NCBI GenBank assembly: GCA_964639245.1
Contig: CAZXCU010000021.1
Location: 21,391-85,390 of the forward strand
Direction of reading: 5' to 3'
From: SB15 sp964639245
GTDB taxonomy: Bacteria; Chloroflexota; Anaerolineae; Aggregatilineales; J027
Length of the DNA stretch: 64,000 nucleotides
A program made the translations under genes and the position numbers. The notes beneath the pieces are model-generated. The model saw only the letters and a program-made list of their open reading frames with translations. It made no database searches and had not been told where the DNA came from. The first letter of the stretch is position 1; each line of letters starts with the position of its first letter. Shown here one piece after another: positions 41,062 to 50,091 of the stretch.

Positions 41062-43713
41062 TTATTGGTTTCCTTTGATTGTGCCTGAATGGGTCTGTGA
41101 GCTGCCTTCAGCAGCCTTTGTAATGCGGGTTTGGTCAATAGACCCCCTGATGCGGACTTCATCCGGCATTGCCGCCGCAACGGTCAGGAACTGTCCCACC
41201 TGCTGCTGTGCTTCACTCTGGCGTGCGCCTGTGGTGAGGCGAACCCGCTGCACCAGTTTGTCATGGGTTTCGGGGGATACAGTACGCCCATCTTCAGCGT
41301 TAGACTGCTCCTTCAGCACCTGCATAATCTGTCCCCCTGTCATTCCCAAGCGCAGTGCCTGATCGCCTACAGCATTGAAACGTGCCGCATCGCTGATCGC
41401 AGTCTGCCCATCAGCGGGCTGCATCCCGACTGCCTGTGCCATGCGTCCTCCAAATTGATCCCCCGCTCCGTCAAGCATGGGTTTGTCCATTTTCTGGCGA
41501 TAATCGCGCTCCATATCTACTGCATCGGCGACCACTGCCCCCACATTGCGGCTACCTGTCACATCCATCTGCCCCATGACCCGATCCATCTGCTGCTGGT
41601 CAGCGAGTGCCTTCAATGCCCCTGCCGCCCCACTTAAATCCCGCCCAGCTCGTTCTAAGCCAGAGGTATCTACCGTGATTTTTTGGTCTGCATCAGTAGT
41701 CTTCAGCGTCTCGCGCATAGCAGCATCATCGCGCACATTGTCCGCGTCCATCTGCGCTTGCGCGACACTTTCATCACGGCTGTTGTCATTGTTGAGAGCG
41801 GAGCGTAGAGCAGTGTCATTGCGTTCATTATCGGCATTCAAATGCGCTTGAGCAGTCACCTCAGCCTGTGCCGCCGCTTCTCCCCCAGCACTTGCCACAC
41901 GGGGCTGTTGGCTTGGGGTAGATGCAGGGTTGGGGTCAGCCTCCTCCCCCACTAAGGGTGTGAACTGTGCTGGAATACGTGAGGTGCGGCGACCTGCTGG
42001 ACTATCGGGCAGCAGATCACCCGCCTCATAACCCGCAAGCGTGACGGGCTGTGGGGCAGAAGTAAGAGCAGCACGGAGAGATGATCCATCTACCTCGCTG
42101 CCATTTCCATCAGGGCTGCTGCCTAAACGGGTTTCTCCACTGGGCAGCATCAGCAGAGGTGCGTTGGCGTTCTCGCCTGCCTCTAATTGAGGAGTAGACT
42201 GAGCTTGCCCCGCACTGCCACCCGTCATAACACGCCCCGCTCCACTCATCGAAGCCATGCGTCCCGCCATCATCAACTGTCCACCTGCCATGCCCATCGC
42301 CGGTCCGCCAATCCCAGAGGCACTCATGCCTGTCATGGCTGCCCCTGCCAGTGCCAAAGCACCGCCGCCTGTCGCTACCGCCGCAACCGTTCCTACTGTC
42401 CCCACTGCTGCTCCCGTAGCGATTTGCTGGGGAGACATGATCGCCCCACCCGTTGCCTGACTGATGGAGCCAAAGATACGGGTCAGCGCATTCCAGACCA
42501 GTTTTATGGCAGAGATCATCAGGATCAGCATCATCACCGCACACAGCAGTCCAACACCGATAGAGGCAAGTGGATTTTGGGTTGCCGCTGCCGCGAGTGC
42601 CAGTGACACAATCAGTGACTGCCCCAGCGCAATGACCACACTGCTAACAATAATCTCAATCCACAAGTCCACTACCGAGCGGGCAATCGCTTCGGTCCGT
42701 TTGAAGAAGGCGAAAATCGCTGCCACCCCAAACGAGATAAAGCTCAAGCCTTGGGCGAAAGTGATCAGCAAGTAGACGATTTTCTCGAAGATACCCAACC
42801 ACAGCAGCGGCCAGGCGCCAATAATGCGATACTGGGCAGCGGCTGCCATACTCAACGAGCGTTCGCGGTCATCAGCGGGAATAAACTCCCAAGTCGGTGG
42901 AGAAACCGTCGTATCGAAATAGCCATCCGTGTGATACCAGCGAAAGGGCAGATTATTTTCGTACCCACCTGGATTGACGGTTGTGCAGTTGCCTATGACG
43001 GACGGTGGTTGCCCTAGCACGTCCCGGGAGGTCGCCAGCATATACGCCATGCCAATATCCAACCCATCAACGCCCGCCCCTGCCTGCGAAGAAGTCTGCC
43101 CCGTCAGCCAGCCGAAGTTATCGCAGGGTTGCAGCATGGGAATGCCCTCGTTGGAGAGACTATTGTTCAATGGTGACAAGGGCGAACCACTGTTGTTGAT
43201 GGACTCCAAGGCAGTGGCATAGAAAAAGCTGTTGATGTCCGAGCGCAGACTGTTCATGCTCAGGTAGAGTTCGGGTCCCAGTTGAAAGAACAACGCCACC
43301 AGTACATACCAGGTGAAGGCACTCTTGAATTCGACCACATTGAAGCGGATGAAATGCGCGATCATATAACTCATGCCCAGCACTAACATGGCGATAGTGA
43401 AGCTCATCGAGACTGCTATGCCGAACTGCGAATTGCTCTGGCTGATCAGGGGAGCAAAGGCATGTTCCGCCATAAAATCCGTCACCAGATCAATAACGAT
43501 CCCTAATATGAAAAACACTTTCATCAAAAACCATTGGATCTGAGCATGAAGTGCCAACAGGTCATACCACAGCCCATCCACCATGAATTGCATGTCCTGG
43601 GTCAAGTCATCCACCCAATCACCCGGATCAGGGATTTGGGCAAAGGCTGACGACGGGAATGCCAGCAGCAATCCCAGAAGCAGTGTGGTCGAGATAGCGC
43701 GTAATCGCTTCAA
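41062..43713 (-). CDS. VirB6/TrbL-like polytopic T4SS membrane protein
   Basis: 883 residues. A signal peptide (about 1-25, LLLGLLLAFPSSAFA) is followed by several transmembrane helices up to about residue 420 (near 60-80, 110-135, 275-305, 325-350 and 360-390), the plan of VirB6/TrbL channel proteins. Residues 425-500 are a Gly/Ala/Met-rich low-complexity stretch, and the last 380 residues form a long soluble tail. Within it is a short charged repeat (AQxxxDNxRDDxAxRxxL, at least three copies near 640-690). Long C-terminal tails are known in VirB6-type proteins and may contact the relaxosome or the cell surface. Confidence 0.75.
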   Translation of the reverse strand: MKRLRAISTTLLLGLLLAFPSSAFAQIPDPGDWVDDLTQDMQFMVDGLWYDLLALHAQIQWFLMKVFFILGIVIDLVTDFMAEHAFAPLISQSNSQFGIAVSMSFTIAMLVLGMSYMIAHFIRFNVVEFKSAFTWYVLVALFFQLGPELYLSMNSLRSDINSFFYATALESINNSGSPLSPLNNSLSNEGIPMLQPCDNFGWLTGQTSSQAGAGVDGLDIGMAYMLATSRDVLGQPPSVIGNCTTVNPGGYENNLPFRWYHTDGYFDTTVSPPTWEFIPADDRERSLSMAAAAQYRIIGAWPLLWLGIFEKIVYLLITFAQGLSFISFGVAAIFAFFKRTEAIARSVVDLWIEIIVSSVVIALGQSLIVSLALAAAATQNPLASIGVGLLCAVMMLILMISAIKLVWNALTRIFGSISQATGGAIMSPQQIATGAAVGTVGTVAAVATGGGALALAGAAMTGMSASGIGGPAMGMAGGQLMMAGRMASMSGAGRVMTGGSAGQAQSTPQLEAGENANAPLLMLPSGETRLGSSPDGNGSEVDGSSLRAALTSAPQPVTLAGYEAGDLLPDSPAGRRTSRIPAQFTPLVGEEADPNPASTPSQQPRVASAGGEAAAQAEVTAQAHLNADNERNDTALRSALNNDNSRDESVAQAQMDADNVRDDAAMRETLKTTDADQKITVDTSGLERAGRDLSGAAGALKALADQQQMDRVMGQMDVTGSRNVGAVVADAVDMERDYRQKMDKPMLDGAGDQFGGRMAQAVGMQPADGQTAISDAARFNAVGDQALRLGMTGGQIMQVLKEQSNAEDGRTVSPETHDKLVQRVRLTTGARQSEAQQQVGQFLTVAAAMPDEVRIRGSIDQTRITKAAEGSSQTHSGTIKGNQ

Positions 43714-43722
43714 AGGAATCTC

Positions 43723-44898
43723 CTATCTTGGCTCGGCAAGCTCGCCCACACAGTCGGTGTTGATCGTGTTAATCCACGACACGATATTGCTCCCCGCTAC
43801 AATTGGCGTAGGTTCGACAGGATTGACAGGTGTGGGTCGTCCACTGGCATCCATCGTCCATGAAACACGGTAAAGTGTCCCTGTTGGTCCTTTAGCTGCC
43901 AATTTCAGCGTCACTTGTTGACCGGGGGCGAGGTTGTGTGCCTGATAGCCTGTAAAATCGGTGAAGCCTGCCAACTGTGCGGCAGTGTAGGTCGGGAACA
44001 ACAGCACATTCTGCTCCGCTCCATTGGGCAGCAGGATGGAGGAGACGAAACTCTGGGCAGGTGGGTAGATCGTGTAGGTCTGGTCGTGGCTAAAGTTCTT
44101 GACCACGAAGGTCCACACATACAACGACTCAGCGTAGATGGCAGTTGGGTGGGTTCCCGGCACAGGTGTCTTTGGTGGATTCGGGGTGGGTGTTCCCTGA
44201 AAGCTGAGACTCTGCATCTCCGTTACCCGAAAGCGGATGTTGAGATACTGCTCATCCGGTGAAGTGTAGATCGGATCGTTCAGGAAATAATCATTCGTCC
44301 GCACATAGGGGGTGGGTGTGGGGTAAGGCGTATAGGTCGGACGCGGTGTCGGATAAATCGGCGGCGGCGCACCCCAGCTTGATGGTGGGTAAAACTGTCC
44401 TACATTGCCGATGATGCGATAGATGGAGAAAGTCTGTGGATAACCAGCGTTCGTTGCCCAGACCTGAATCGTCGCGCTGCTGACTTCGGCGGGGATGTAA
44501 ATGTTATAGAAGCCGTTCTGGGCAGGCTGATGGGGCGTGGAGTAGCCCACATAGACGTTACTTGCCCCCGACCAGTAGAAAGGTGAGACGGTCATGCTGC
44601 CTGAGTAGCTAACATAGATATTGCCCGCGTTTTGTGCCAGCCACTGCACAGTCACGCTGCTGATATTATCTCCGACCTGATAATTGCTCAGGTTGGCTGT
44701 GAAATACGGATTATAGGTGGGTGGGCTGGTAGGCAGCGGTGTATCGGTAGCTCTGGGGGTTGCTGATGGGCAGACATACTGCGGCAGTTCCCCAATCGTG
44801 ACCGCTTCAGGCGTGAGTTCCCCCGTGCAGGCAAGGGCAGCCAGCATAAGCAGCAGCACGACCAGCATGGACATAGAAACGACTTTGTATTGGTTCAT
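43723..44898 (-). CDS. secreted lipoprotein with Pro/Thr-rich linkers
   Basis: 391 residues. The N-terminal signal (MLVVLLLMLAALAC) ends in a lipobox with Cys at about 24, so the protein should be lipid-anchored outside the cell. Thr/Pro linkers (ATDTPLPTSPP, PTPRPTYTPYPTPTP, TPTPNPPKTPVP) separate beta-rich domains; one contains VTVQWLAQNAGNIYVSYSG, reminiscent of Ig-like surface modules. A C-terminal CARDB/DUF4352-like region with YPPAQSFVSSILLPNGAEQN may be present. It sits between VirB6-like and another surface protein, probably forming the mating-contact surface. Function otherwise unknown. Confidence 0.7.
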   Translation of the reverse strand: MNQYKVVSMSMLVVLLLMLAALACTGELTPEAVTIGELPQYVCPSATPRATDTPLPTSPPTYNPYFTANLSNYQVGDNISSVTVQWLAQNAGNIYVSYSGSMTVSPFYWSGASNVYVGYSTPHQPAQNGFYNIYIPAEVSSATIQVWATNAGYPQTFSIYRIIGNVGQFYPPSSWGAPPPIYPTPRPTYTPYPTPTPYVRTNDYFLNDPIYTSPDEQYLNIRFRVTEMQSLSFQGTPTPNPPKTPVPGTHPTAIYAESLYVWTFVVKNFSHDQTYTIYPPAQSFVSSILLPNGAEQNVLLFPTYTAAQLAGFTDFTGYQAHNLAPGQQVTLKLAAKGPTGTLYRVSWTMDASGRPTPVNPVEPTPIVAGSNIVSWINTINTDCVGELAEPR

Positions 44899-44910
44899 GA
44901 TGAGCCTCCT

Positions 44911-46128
44911 TTATGGAATAAGCCCAGGCTGATTGCCTGGCGACAGCAGCAGGGTGAAAGTCTGGGCAGCCCCTGAAGAACGTGGCTGCACCGTCCACGA
45001 TTCCCCGAAATAGGGAACCACCAGCAGTACAGGCGAATTGGTCGAAGCCTGCAATTGAGCAAAACCCTGCTCATCCGTGAAGGTATGGGCTAGGACATTA
45101 TTTGTTCCCACCTCGACCAAGCGCACCGAAATACCCCTGACTCCTTCACTGACATCTATCACCCCATTAGCGTTCTCGTCATAGCCCATGACGATGGAAG
45201 CACTTACCACTTGGATAGGAATATCTGTCGCAGTGGGCTGCAGCGATGGCGGAGCGGCAATGAGTTCAACATCGCTGGCAGGTATGAGCGTCGGCATTGG
45301 GGTGTCGGTGGGCAACACCCCGCCGGGAACAATCAAGGTCAGGGCATCAGGACGAAAGACCTGCACCGCGTCCAATGCCAGCATGTGTCCGCTGCTGGCA
45401 GCATTGGCATTCGCGGTATTCTGGAGTTCGAGAACATGCTCCCCTGCGCCAACGGTAAAAACTCGCGTACCAGTAAACGTGCCAACAGGCGCATAGGAGT
45501 CAATGACATCCACGATTATGCCATCCAGCAGCACATTCCAGACCCCACCATTAGTGAAACTCACGTAGCGCACTCGTACAGCTTCCCCTGTGAAAGTGAA
45601 GCTCACTTTGGCAGCTACATCTTCAGTGAAGTGATACTGACCCTGACTGGCTCCCAAAGAACCAATAGGGGTCCAGTTTCCTTCTATATAGCGCATGGCG
45701 GGATGGTCACTCTCAAAGGCGACCCAGCCAGTGAAGTCGGTATATGGAAAAGGCATAAGTGTCGCATTGGGCAGCGGTTCAACAGGATTGGGGGCTTCTG
45801 CTAAAATCCGAAGGTTTTCAGGTTGCGGTGTCGAAGTGAGTGGTAAGTTCACACCGTGCATGATAAGGGTAGCGACTGCCACCCGAGTTGAAAGGGTTGC
45901 GGTAATGGTTGGGGAAGGAGTAATGGTTGGCGTAGCGGTTGCAGAAGGGGTCAAGGTTGCCGTTGCAGAAGGAGCTATAGTAAAACTGGCTGTTACAGAA
46001 ACCGTTATTTCAGGTTGTCTGCTCTTTTTTTCGGCAGAGGTATTGCTATCAAGGAGCAGGTATGCCAAACCTGCGCTGATGGAAGCGACAAGGCTAAATA
46101 TTCCGATGATGAACAACCATTTTTTCAC
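44911..46128 (-). CDS. surface-exposed anchored protein with CBM-like and SdrD-B-like domains
   Basis: 405 residues. One N-terminal membrane anchor (LFIIGIFSLVASISAGLAYLL, about 4-24) is followed by a Thr/Ser/Pro linker (about 45-85). The domain at about 130-270 resembles carbohydrate-binding or discoidin-type beta sandwiches (FTFTGEAVRVRYVSF, VFTVGAGEHVLELQN, LDAVQVF). The C-terminal domain, MGYDENANGVIDVSEGVRGI, matches the D-x-N-x-D-G start of SdrD-B-like domains that bind calcium. This is the first gene of the surface/T4SS operon, so its promoter should lie in 46129-46300, where the GACA array is found. Likely an adhesin that holds recipient cells; inference. Confidence 0.7.
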   Translation of the reverse strand: MKKWLFIIGIFSLVASISAGLAYLLLDSNTSAEKKSRQPEITVSVTASFTIAPSATATLTPSATATPTITPSPTITATLSTRVAVATLIMHGVNLPLTSTPQPENLRILAEAPNPVEPLPNATLMPFPYTDFTGWVAFESDHPAMRYIEGNWTPIGSLGASQGQYHFTEDVAAKVSFTFTGEAVRVRYVSFTNGGVWNVLLDGIIVDVIDSYAPVGTFTGTRVFTVGAGEHVLELQNTANANAASSGHMLALDAVQVFRPDALTLIVPGGVLPTDTPMPTLIPASDVELIAAPPSLQPTATDIPIQVVSASIVMGYDENANGVIDVSEGVRGISVRLVEVGTNNVLAHTFTDEQGFAQLQASTNSPVLLVVPYFGESWTVQPRSSGAAQTFTLLLSPGNQPGLIP

Positions 46129-46274
46129 ACCAAAACCTCATGCTATAACGTTGTAGAGATAACTCTCACTACCCTACAGCAGAAAAATGCGTTGGTGTGT
46201 TCGATAAGTTGACAGCGGAAAAGATAAAGGGAAGTTTTTTATCAAATGCGGGGAATTTGTGTCAGTGGGCTACC

Positions 46275-46304
46275 GACAGTTTCGACACTATGACAATACT
46301 GACA
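46275..46304 (+). repeat. GACA array A (8-9-bp period), interrupted by the IS
   Basis: GACA occurs at 46275, 46284, 46292 and 46301, spaced 9, 8 and 9 bp; the last copy is the first four bases of the IS terminal repeat. With the IS and one target copy removed, the original sequence would read GACAGTTTC-GACACTAT-GACAATACT-GACAGTTTC, four units ending on the copy now at 48050-48053. A related four-unit array lies near 52.1 kb. Confidence 0.6.
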
Positions 46305-48043
46305 CTGTTGGCGAATTCAAGGAGCGAGTGCTAACTGAGCAAAAGGCATCAGGCGGGTTTTAGCCAAAGGTCGCTGTGCAAACCAATGAAAGAGGCGATT
46401 GAGATTCAAAGCCGTAGCGGAGGCTAAATTTTGCAGATGGGTTTTCTTGAGACCAATGTAACGCGCCGCACGTAGTTCAAAGGCACCTACCGCTTGCGAG
46501 AGTGTGCCTTCAATCCCTGCTCTTGCCTTATAGCGTTCCTTAAAATCCTCAGTGGTTTGGTAGTGACGCGCCGCTTGCAAAACCTGCCAGTGAGTCAAGT
46601 CTCGAATAGCAACGATGCGCTGTGGGCGGCGTGTACAGCGGGGTTTCAGTGGGCAGGCGGAACAATGAGAGAGACGGAAAAGAAATTTTAGAATAGGAAA
46701 GCCTGCCTTATCTTGAGCAGCAGTCGCACGATGGGAGGTATGACCTGCCGGGCAAATCATGGTCAGGTCAGTGGGATTGACAGTGAAGGCATCAGCAGCA
46801 AAGGCATCTGGGGTCTGTTTTTGCCAACTATGGTGATCTTGGGCAGGGCTGATAAGCTCGACCTCATAATCCTGCTGGCTGCTTAAGCGCAAAGCTGCAT
46901 CGGTATAGGCACTATCCAGTAGGTGTTCTTTTGGCAGCAACTGCTGCACGGCTAAATCTCGGTGGATGCGCGGGGTACTTCTGACATCATGTTCCGTACT
47001 GGGTACAGTTGCCACATGGATCACTAAATGTGGCGCATGTTCATCACACGTTTCGGTGAAGTGAACCTTGTAACCTACCCAATGGAGATTGCCTTTGGTG
47101 GCATAACGGGCATCAGGGTCATGAGGAGAATAGCAACGCAAGGCAGCAGGAGGCATGTTTTCGGTTGGACGAAAGACAGTTTGCCCATCCACTTGGTAGT
47201 ATTGCTGCACCCAAATCTGGCGCAGAAGTTGAATTTCAGGCAAGCGCCATAAACCAGTTGGCACTTCGTCGCCTGCAAAAAGTTGATTCAATAGATACAT
47301 GCCATCTTGTCCAACTTGGTTCATTAAAGTGTGCCGCTCTTTTTCAGACTTAGGCAACCGATATTGTTCCACACGCTGCCCATAGCGGTCATACCATTCC
47401 TCATTGACCTGCTGCTTTAACCACTCTGGAGCCTCCTGTGCTAAACGGTTCAGGGCATGTTGCAAGGTTGTCCCGACCAGTTCTAAGCGATTGAGGCTAC
47501 GAACCCGTGCCAAAATGTGAGTTGAGTCGGTGCGTTGCTTGCCACGTTCCTTCAACCAACCACTCTCGCGGCACACCGTCAATAAGGGATTCAACAAGCG
47601 GTCACCAGCACCGCCTTCCACCAGTCGCTGCCGAAATTCACACAAGACCGAATAATGAAAGCCGGTATCACGTAAGGGCAACCCCAATAAATATTTCCAG
47701 TCAATCCGACTTCGCACCGCATCGGCAGCTTGACGATCTGTGAGGTTCTCCATGAACTGCAACACGGTTACCCACGCTAACCGCCACGGACTTTCCGCAG
47801 GTTGCCCTTTTTCCGAGAATAAATCCGCAAAATCTTCATCTTGGTAGAGGTGTCCCAGTTGGTCACGCAATGTCAGATACATATTCCCCTTGGGAAAGAT
47901 GGAGTGAGCTACTTCAGATGTTTCTTCAGGCACATCGCCTATTCCTCGAGCATGGAGTGACATCGCCAAATCCCTCACGGTTTTGGGCAAATTTTACCCA
48001 TCTTTTCCTACAATCCTCCACAAAACAATTCGCCAACAGTGTC
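46301..48043 (-). mobile_element. IS1182-family insertion sequence, complete
   Basis: A 1743-bp element bounded by perfect 17-bp inverted repeats, GACACTGTTGGCGAATT at 46301-46317 and its complement at 48027-48043. Outside both ends stands the same 6-bp sequence AATACT (46295-46300 and 48044-48049), read as the target-site duplication. One transposase gene fills the element, on the minus strand, intact. The identical inverted repeats and target copies point to a fairly recent insertion. It split the GACA array upstream of the T4SS operon and now separates that operon from the HNH/R-M block. Confidence 0.9.
46317..47990 (-). CDS. IS1182-family DDE transposase
   Basis: 557 residues, full length for the family. 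The N-terminal domain matches IS1182 (RLAWVTVLQFMENLTDRQAA, then WKYLLGLPLRDTGFHYSVLC). Catalytic acids: Asp in RTDSTHILA (about 155), Asp in LLDSAYTDAALR (about 355), Glu in YKARAGIEGTLSQAV (about 493). A cysteine cluster CSACPLKPRCTRRP (about 443-457) precedes the last motif. The TGA uses two bases beyond the 17-bp terminal repeat junction, so coding fills almost the whole element. Nothing is frameshifted, so it is probably active. Confidence 0.95.
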   Translation of the reverse strand: MPKTVRDLAMSLHARGIGDVPEETSEVAHSIFPKGNMYLTLRDQLGHLYQDEDFADLFSEKGQPAESPWRLAWVTVLQFMENLTDRQAADAVRSRIDWKYLLGLPLRDTGFHYSVLCEFRQRLVEGGAGDRLLNPLLTVCRESGWLKERGKQRTDSTHILARVRSLNRLELVGTTLQHALNRLAQEAPEWLKQQVNEEWYDRYGQRVEQYRLPKSEKERHTLMNQVGQDGMYLLNQLFAGDEVPTGLWRLPEIQLLRQIWVQQYYQVDGQTVFRPTENMPPAALRCYSPHDPDARYATKGNLHWVGYKVHFTETCDEHAPHLVIHVATVPSTEHDVRSTPRIHRDLAVQQLLPKEHLLDSAYTDAALRLSSQQDYEVELISPAQDHHSWQKQTPDAFAADAFTVNPTDLTMICPAGHTSHRATAAQDKAGFPILKFLFRLSHCSACPLKPRCTRRPQRIVAIRDLTHWQVLQAARHYQTTEDFKERYKARAGIEGTLSQAVGAFELRAARYIGLKKTHLQNLASATALNLNRLFHWFAQRPLAKTRLMPFAQLALAP

Positions 48044-48083
48044 AATACTGACAGTTTCTGTAAACCCAGTCTGGTAATTTGGA

Positions 48084-49055
48084 TTATTTAAGAAAAGTGT
48101 TAGCTAAATGCCATTCCAGTGCCTTTACATTTGGATTCAATATATTTTCTATTGGTTTGATAATCTCACGCGCATTTTGCATGAGTAAATGACCTGGAAT
48201 ATTGTCATTCGTATTGAGCATACTCGACAAAATTACAACGTAACCAGAAGTAATACCTACCAGCCCCTGATCAAATGTCCAATGACAGAGACGACAGAGC
48301 GCAATCCCGTTTCGGGGATCATCGTTATGACTGATACTCCAAGGAATGATATGGGCTGCATCAACTACTGTATAGCCATTAGGGGTTATCATACGAACCC
48401 CACAGATAGCGCATCGGTGGTTATATGCCCTCACAATTGCTTTCCGAAAACCCTGGTCTCTAACAGCAGGTTTCTCGGTTTCAATAAATGTATCGCTGAT
48501 TTGAAAGGGCTGTTGTTGAGCGTACCGCAATAACTCTTGGCTATATTCAAAAATTTCTATATTCAGCCGACTCAGTTCCAAAATAAGAGGTTGCACAGTG
48601 GGGCTAAAAAATGTCTCAATCAAAGTAACCCGTAATAAATCCCTTTGTGTCGGATCGCACATTTGGGCATATAACTCTTCTTCCAAATAAGCGGCTAAGA
48701 TATTTGAGGTCAATTCTTTTATAGAAGTCATTTGATGAATGTTAGCCAAAATAGTTTCTCTGCCTGGTTGAGGTAGCAAATGCCAAAAACCGCTACTCTT
48801 GAGGTGGAAAAATGGCATTACAATATTTCCCTTGCGCTCAGGCGGCATTATTTTTGACCAATAATGCGAAAACGTCTGGATTAGCTCAGGTGTCAGTTCA
48901 ACAAAATTTCTTTCAATCACCCCTTCTTCTATTAAATCCATCACTGCCAGCAGCAGTATAGGTTTGTGGGGTGCACCTCCTTTTGTTGTACTATCCCAAT
49001 TTTTAGGATCAATATCACGCCTTATTTTTCTGAATTTATCAACATATAAGTTCAT
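48084..49055 (-). CDS. HNH restriction endonuclease-type protein
   Basis: 323 residues. The C-terminal HNH/zinc module is complete: CAICGVRM (about 216-223), VVDAAHIIPWSISHNDDPRNGIALCRLCHWTFD (about 231-265) with the Cys pairs, the catalytic His and the Asn. The N-terminal 190 residues match the helical-beta region seen before HNH in predicted type II/IV enzymes of the ScoMcrA-like group (RKIRRDIDPKNWDSTTKGGAPHKPILLLAVMDLI). Such proteins cut foreign or modified DNA. No cognate methylase is adjacent in the same tight operon (103-bp gap to the BsuBI/PstI-type gene), so a stand-alone modified-DNA nuclease is possible. AT-rich compared with T4SS genes. Confidence 0.8.
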   Translation of the reverse strand: MNLYVDKFRKIRRDIDPKNWDSTTKGGAPHKPILLLAVMDLIEEGVIERNFVELTPELIQTFSHYWSKIMPPERKGNIVMPFFHLKSSGFWHLLPQPGRETILANIHQMTSIKELTSNILAAYLEEELYAQMCDPTQRDLLRVTLIETFFSPTVQPLILELSRLNIEIFEYSQELLRYAQQQPFQISDTFIETEKPAVRDQGFRKAIVRAYNHRCAICGVRMITPNGYTVVDAAHIIPWSISHNDDPRNGIALCRLCHWTFDQGLVGITSGYVVILSSMLNTNDNIPGHLLMQNAREIIKPIENILNPNVKALEWHLANTFLK

Positions 49056-49158
49056 CTGGAATCAACCGTTATCGCCAAAGTATTTTGCATTATAGTGGTT
49101 TGTAATCTAAAAAACATAACCAAGCCAGCCCCAATATCCATGCCCTTTTGGAGCTGTG

Positions 49159-50091
49159 CTAGGAGCGAGGTCCCAGAAACCGATCCCCATTGTAATGAAT
49201 GAGATGGTCTGGAATTTCAGCAATCCAGACTTCAGTTTCCCACGCAATTTCGGTTAGATAACTTCTGAAGGTCAGAAAATCAAGAAATGCACTCACATAT
49301 ACACGCCCAGCAGCACAACCTTGCAAAAGTTGTTCAAGCTCCAGATAACGTTTGTGCGAAACGGGTCCATGTGAAACCACTGCTTCGATCAAGAAAAGCC
49401 AATTGCGCTGGCTATCATAGAGAACCACATCCGGTAGTTTGTCATGGTTCGGAACAGGAATACCCAACTGTTCAAATCCTGCTTCATCCAGAATGAGTTT
49501 TTTGTTCTCTGTATCTCCTAAGTAAAATAGGTTTGCCCCCGCTGCAAAGCGTGGTCCAAACTCAGCCACCACTGCCACTTGTAATTCATTGTGTTTGCCG
49601 GGAGAAAGTTCATAGGTCTTGCCCTGATAAACGAGGGGAATTTTATACTGCTGCCGTTTTTTCTGATAGATTTCCCGCAGTGCGCCCTGTGCGGCAATAA
49701 ACTCTTCAACCCTCTTTTCCCAATCAGGGGTCAGATAGGCATGAACCGCACGAAGGGCAGCGTCCGACAGCGCATAGTGAGTTCTAGGGCTGTTGGTGGG
49801 CAGGCTCGGATCATCAGGGTTGCGATCTACAATCCCCGCCTGCTCAAACTGATGGATCACCTGCCGCCGCACCGTTTCACGGGTATTCTCAGCATAAGGT
49901 CGGTTATAGCGATCTTTGATTTCTACCAAAATATCATGGATACGCAAACTCTGCCGCCGCGCCTCTGACCAAGACGTTTCTTCAGAAAGCTGTGCTAGAA
50001 CCAGCAAGGTTAGTGCTGCCATTTCATTATATTGGGCAGTCGGCAGTCCTAATGCTTTCAGGATGGTTTGGGCATCTTCAATTTTAGTCAT
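49159..50091 (-). CDS. BsuBI/PstI-family type II restriction endonuclease
   Basis: 310 residues, about the size of BsuBI and PstI. The diagnostic C-terminal region is present: FGPRFAAGANLFYLGDTENK, then KLPDVVLYDSQRNWLFLIEAVVSHGPVSHKRYLEL. It contains the PD...(E)AV core (PDVVLY, LIEAV) and the SHGPV strand conserved in the family. These enzymes cut CTGCAG; the real specificity here can only be guessed. Its ATG overlaps the methyltransferase stop (50088-50091), so expression is coupled with modification first. The N-terminal half is a helical winged-helix-like domain. Confidence 0.9.
   Translation of the reverse strand: MTKIEDAQTILKALGLPTAQYNEMAALTLLVLAQLSEETSWSEARRQSLRIHDILVEIKDRYNRPYAENTRETVRRQVIHQFEQAGIVDRNPDDPSLPTNSPRTHYALSDAALRAVHAYLTPDWEKRVEEFIAAQGALREIYQKKRQQYKIPLVYQGKTYELSPGKHNELQVAVVAEFGPRFAAGANLFYLGDTENKKLILDEAGFEQLGIPVPNHDKLPDVVLYDSQRNWLFLIEAVVSHGPVSHKRYLELEQLLQGCAAGRVYVSAFLDFLTFRSYLTEIAWETEVWIAEIPDHLIHYNGDRFLGPRS

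Noticed and set aside
46317..47990. Transposase pseudogene
   Set aside because: The frame is full length with all three catalytic acids and intact terminal repeats.
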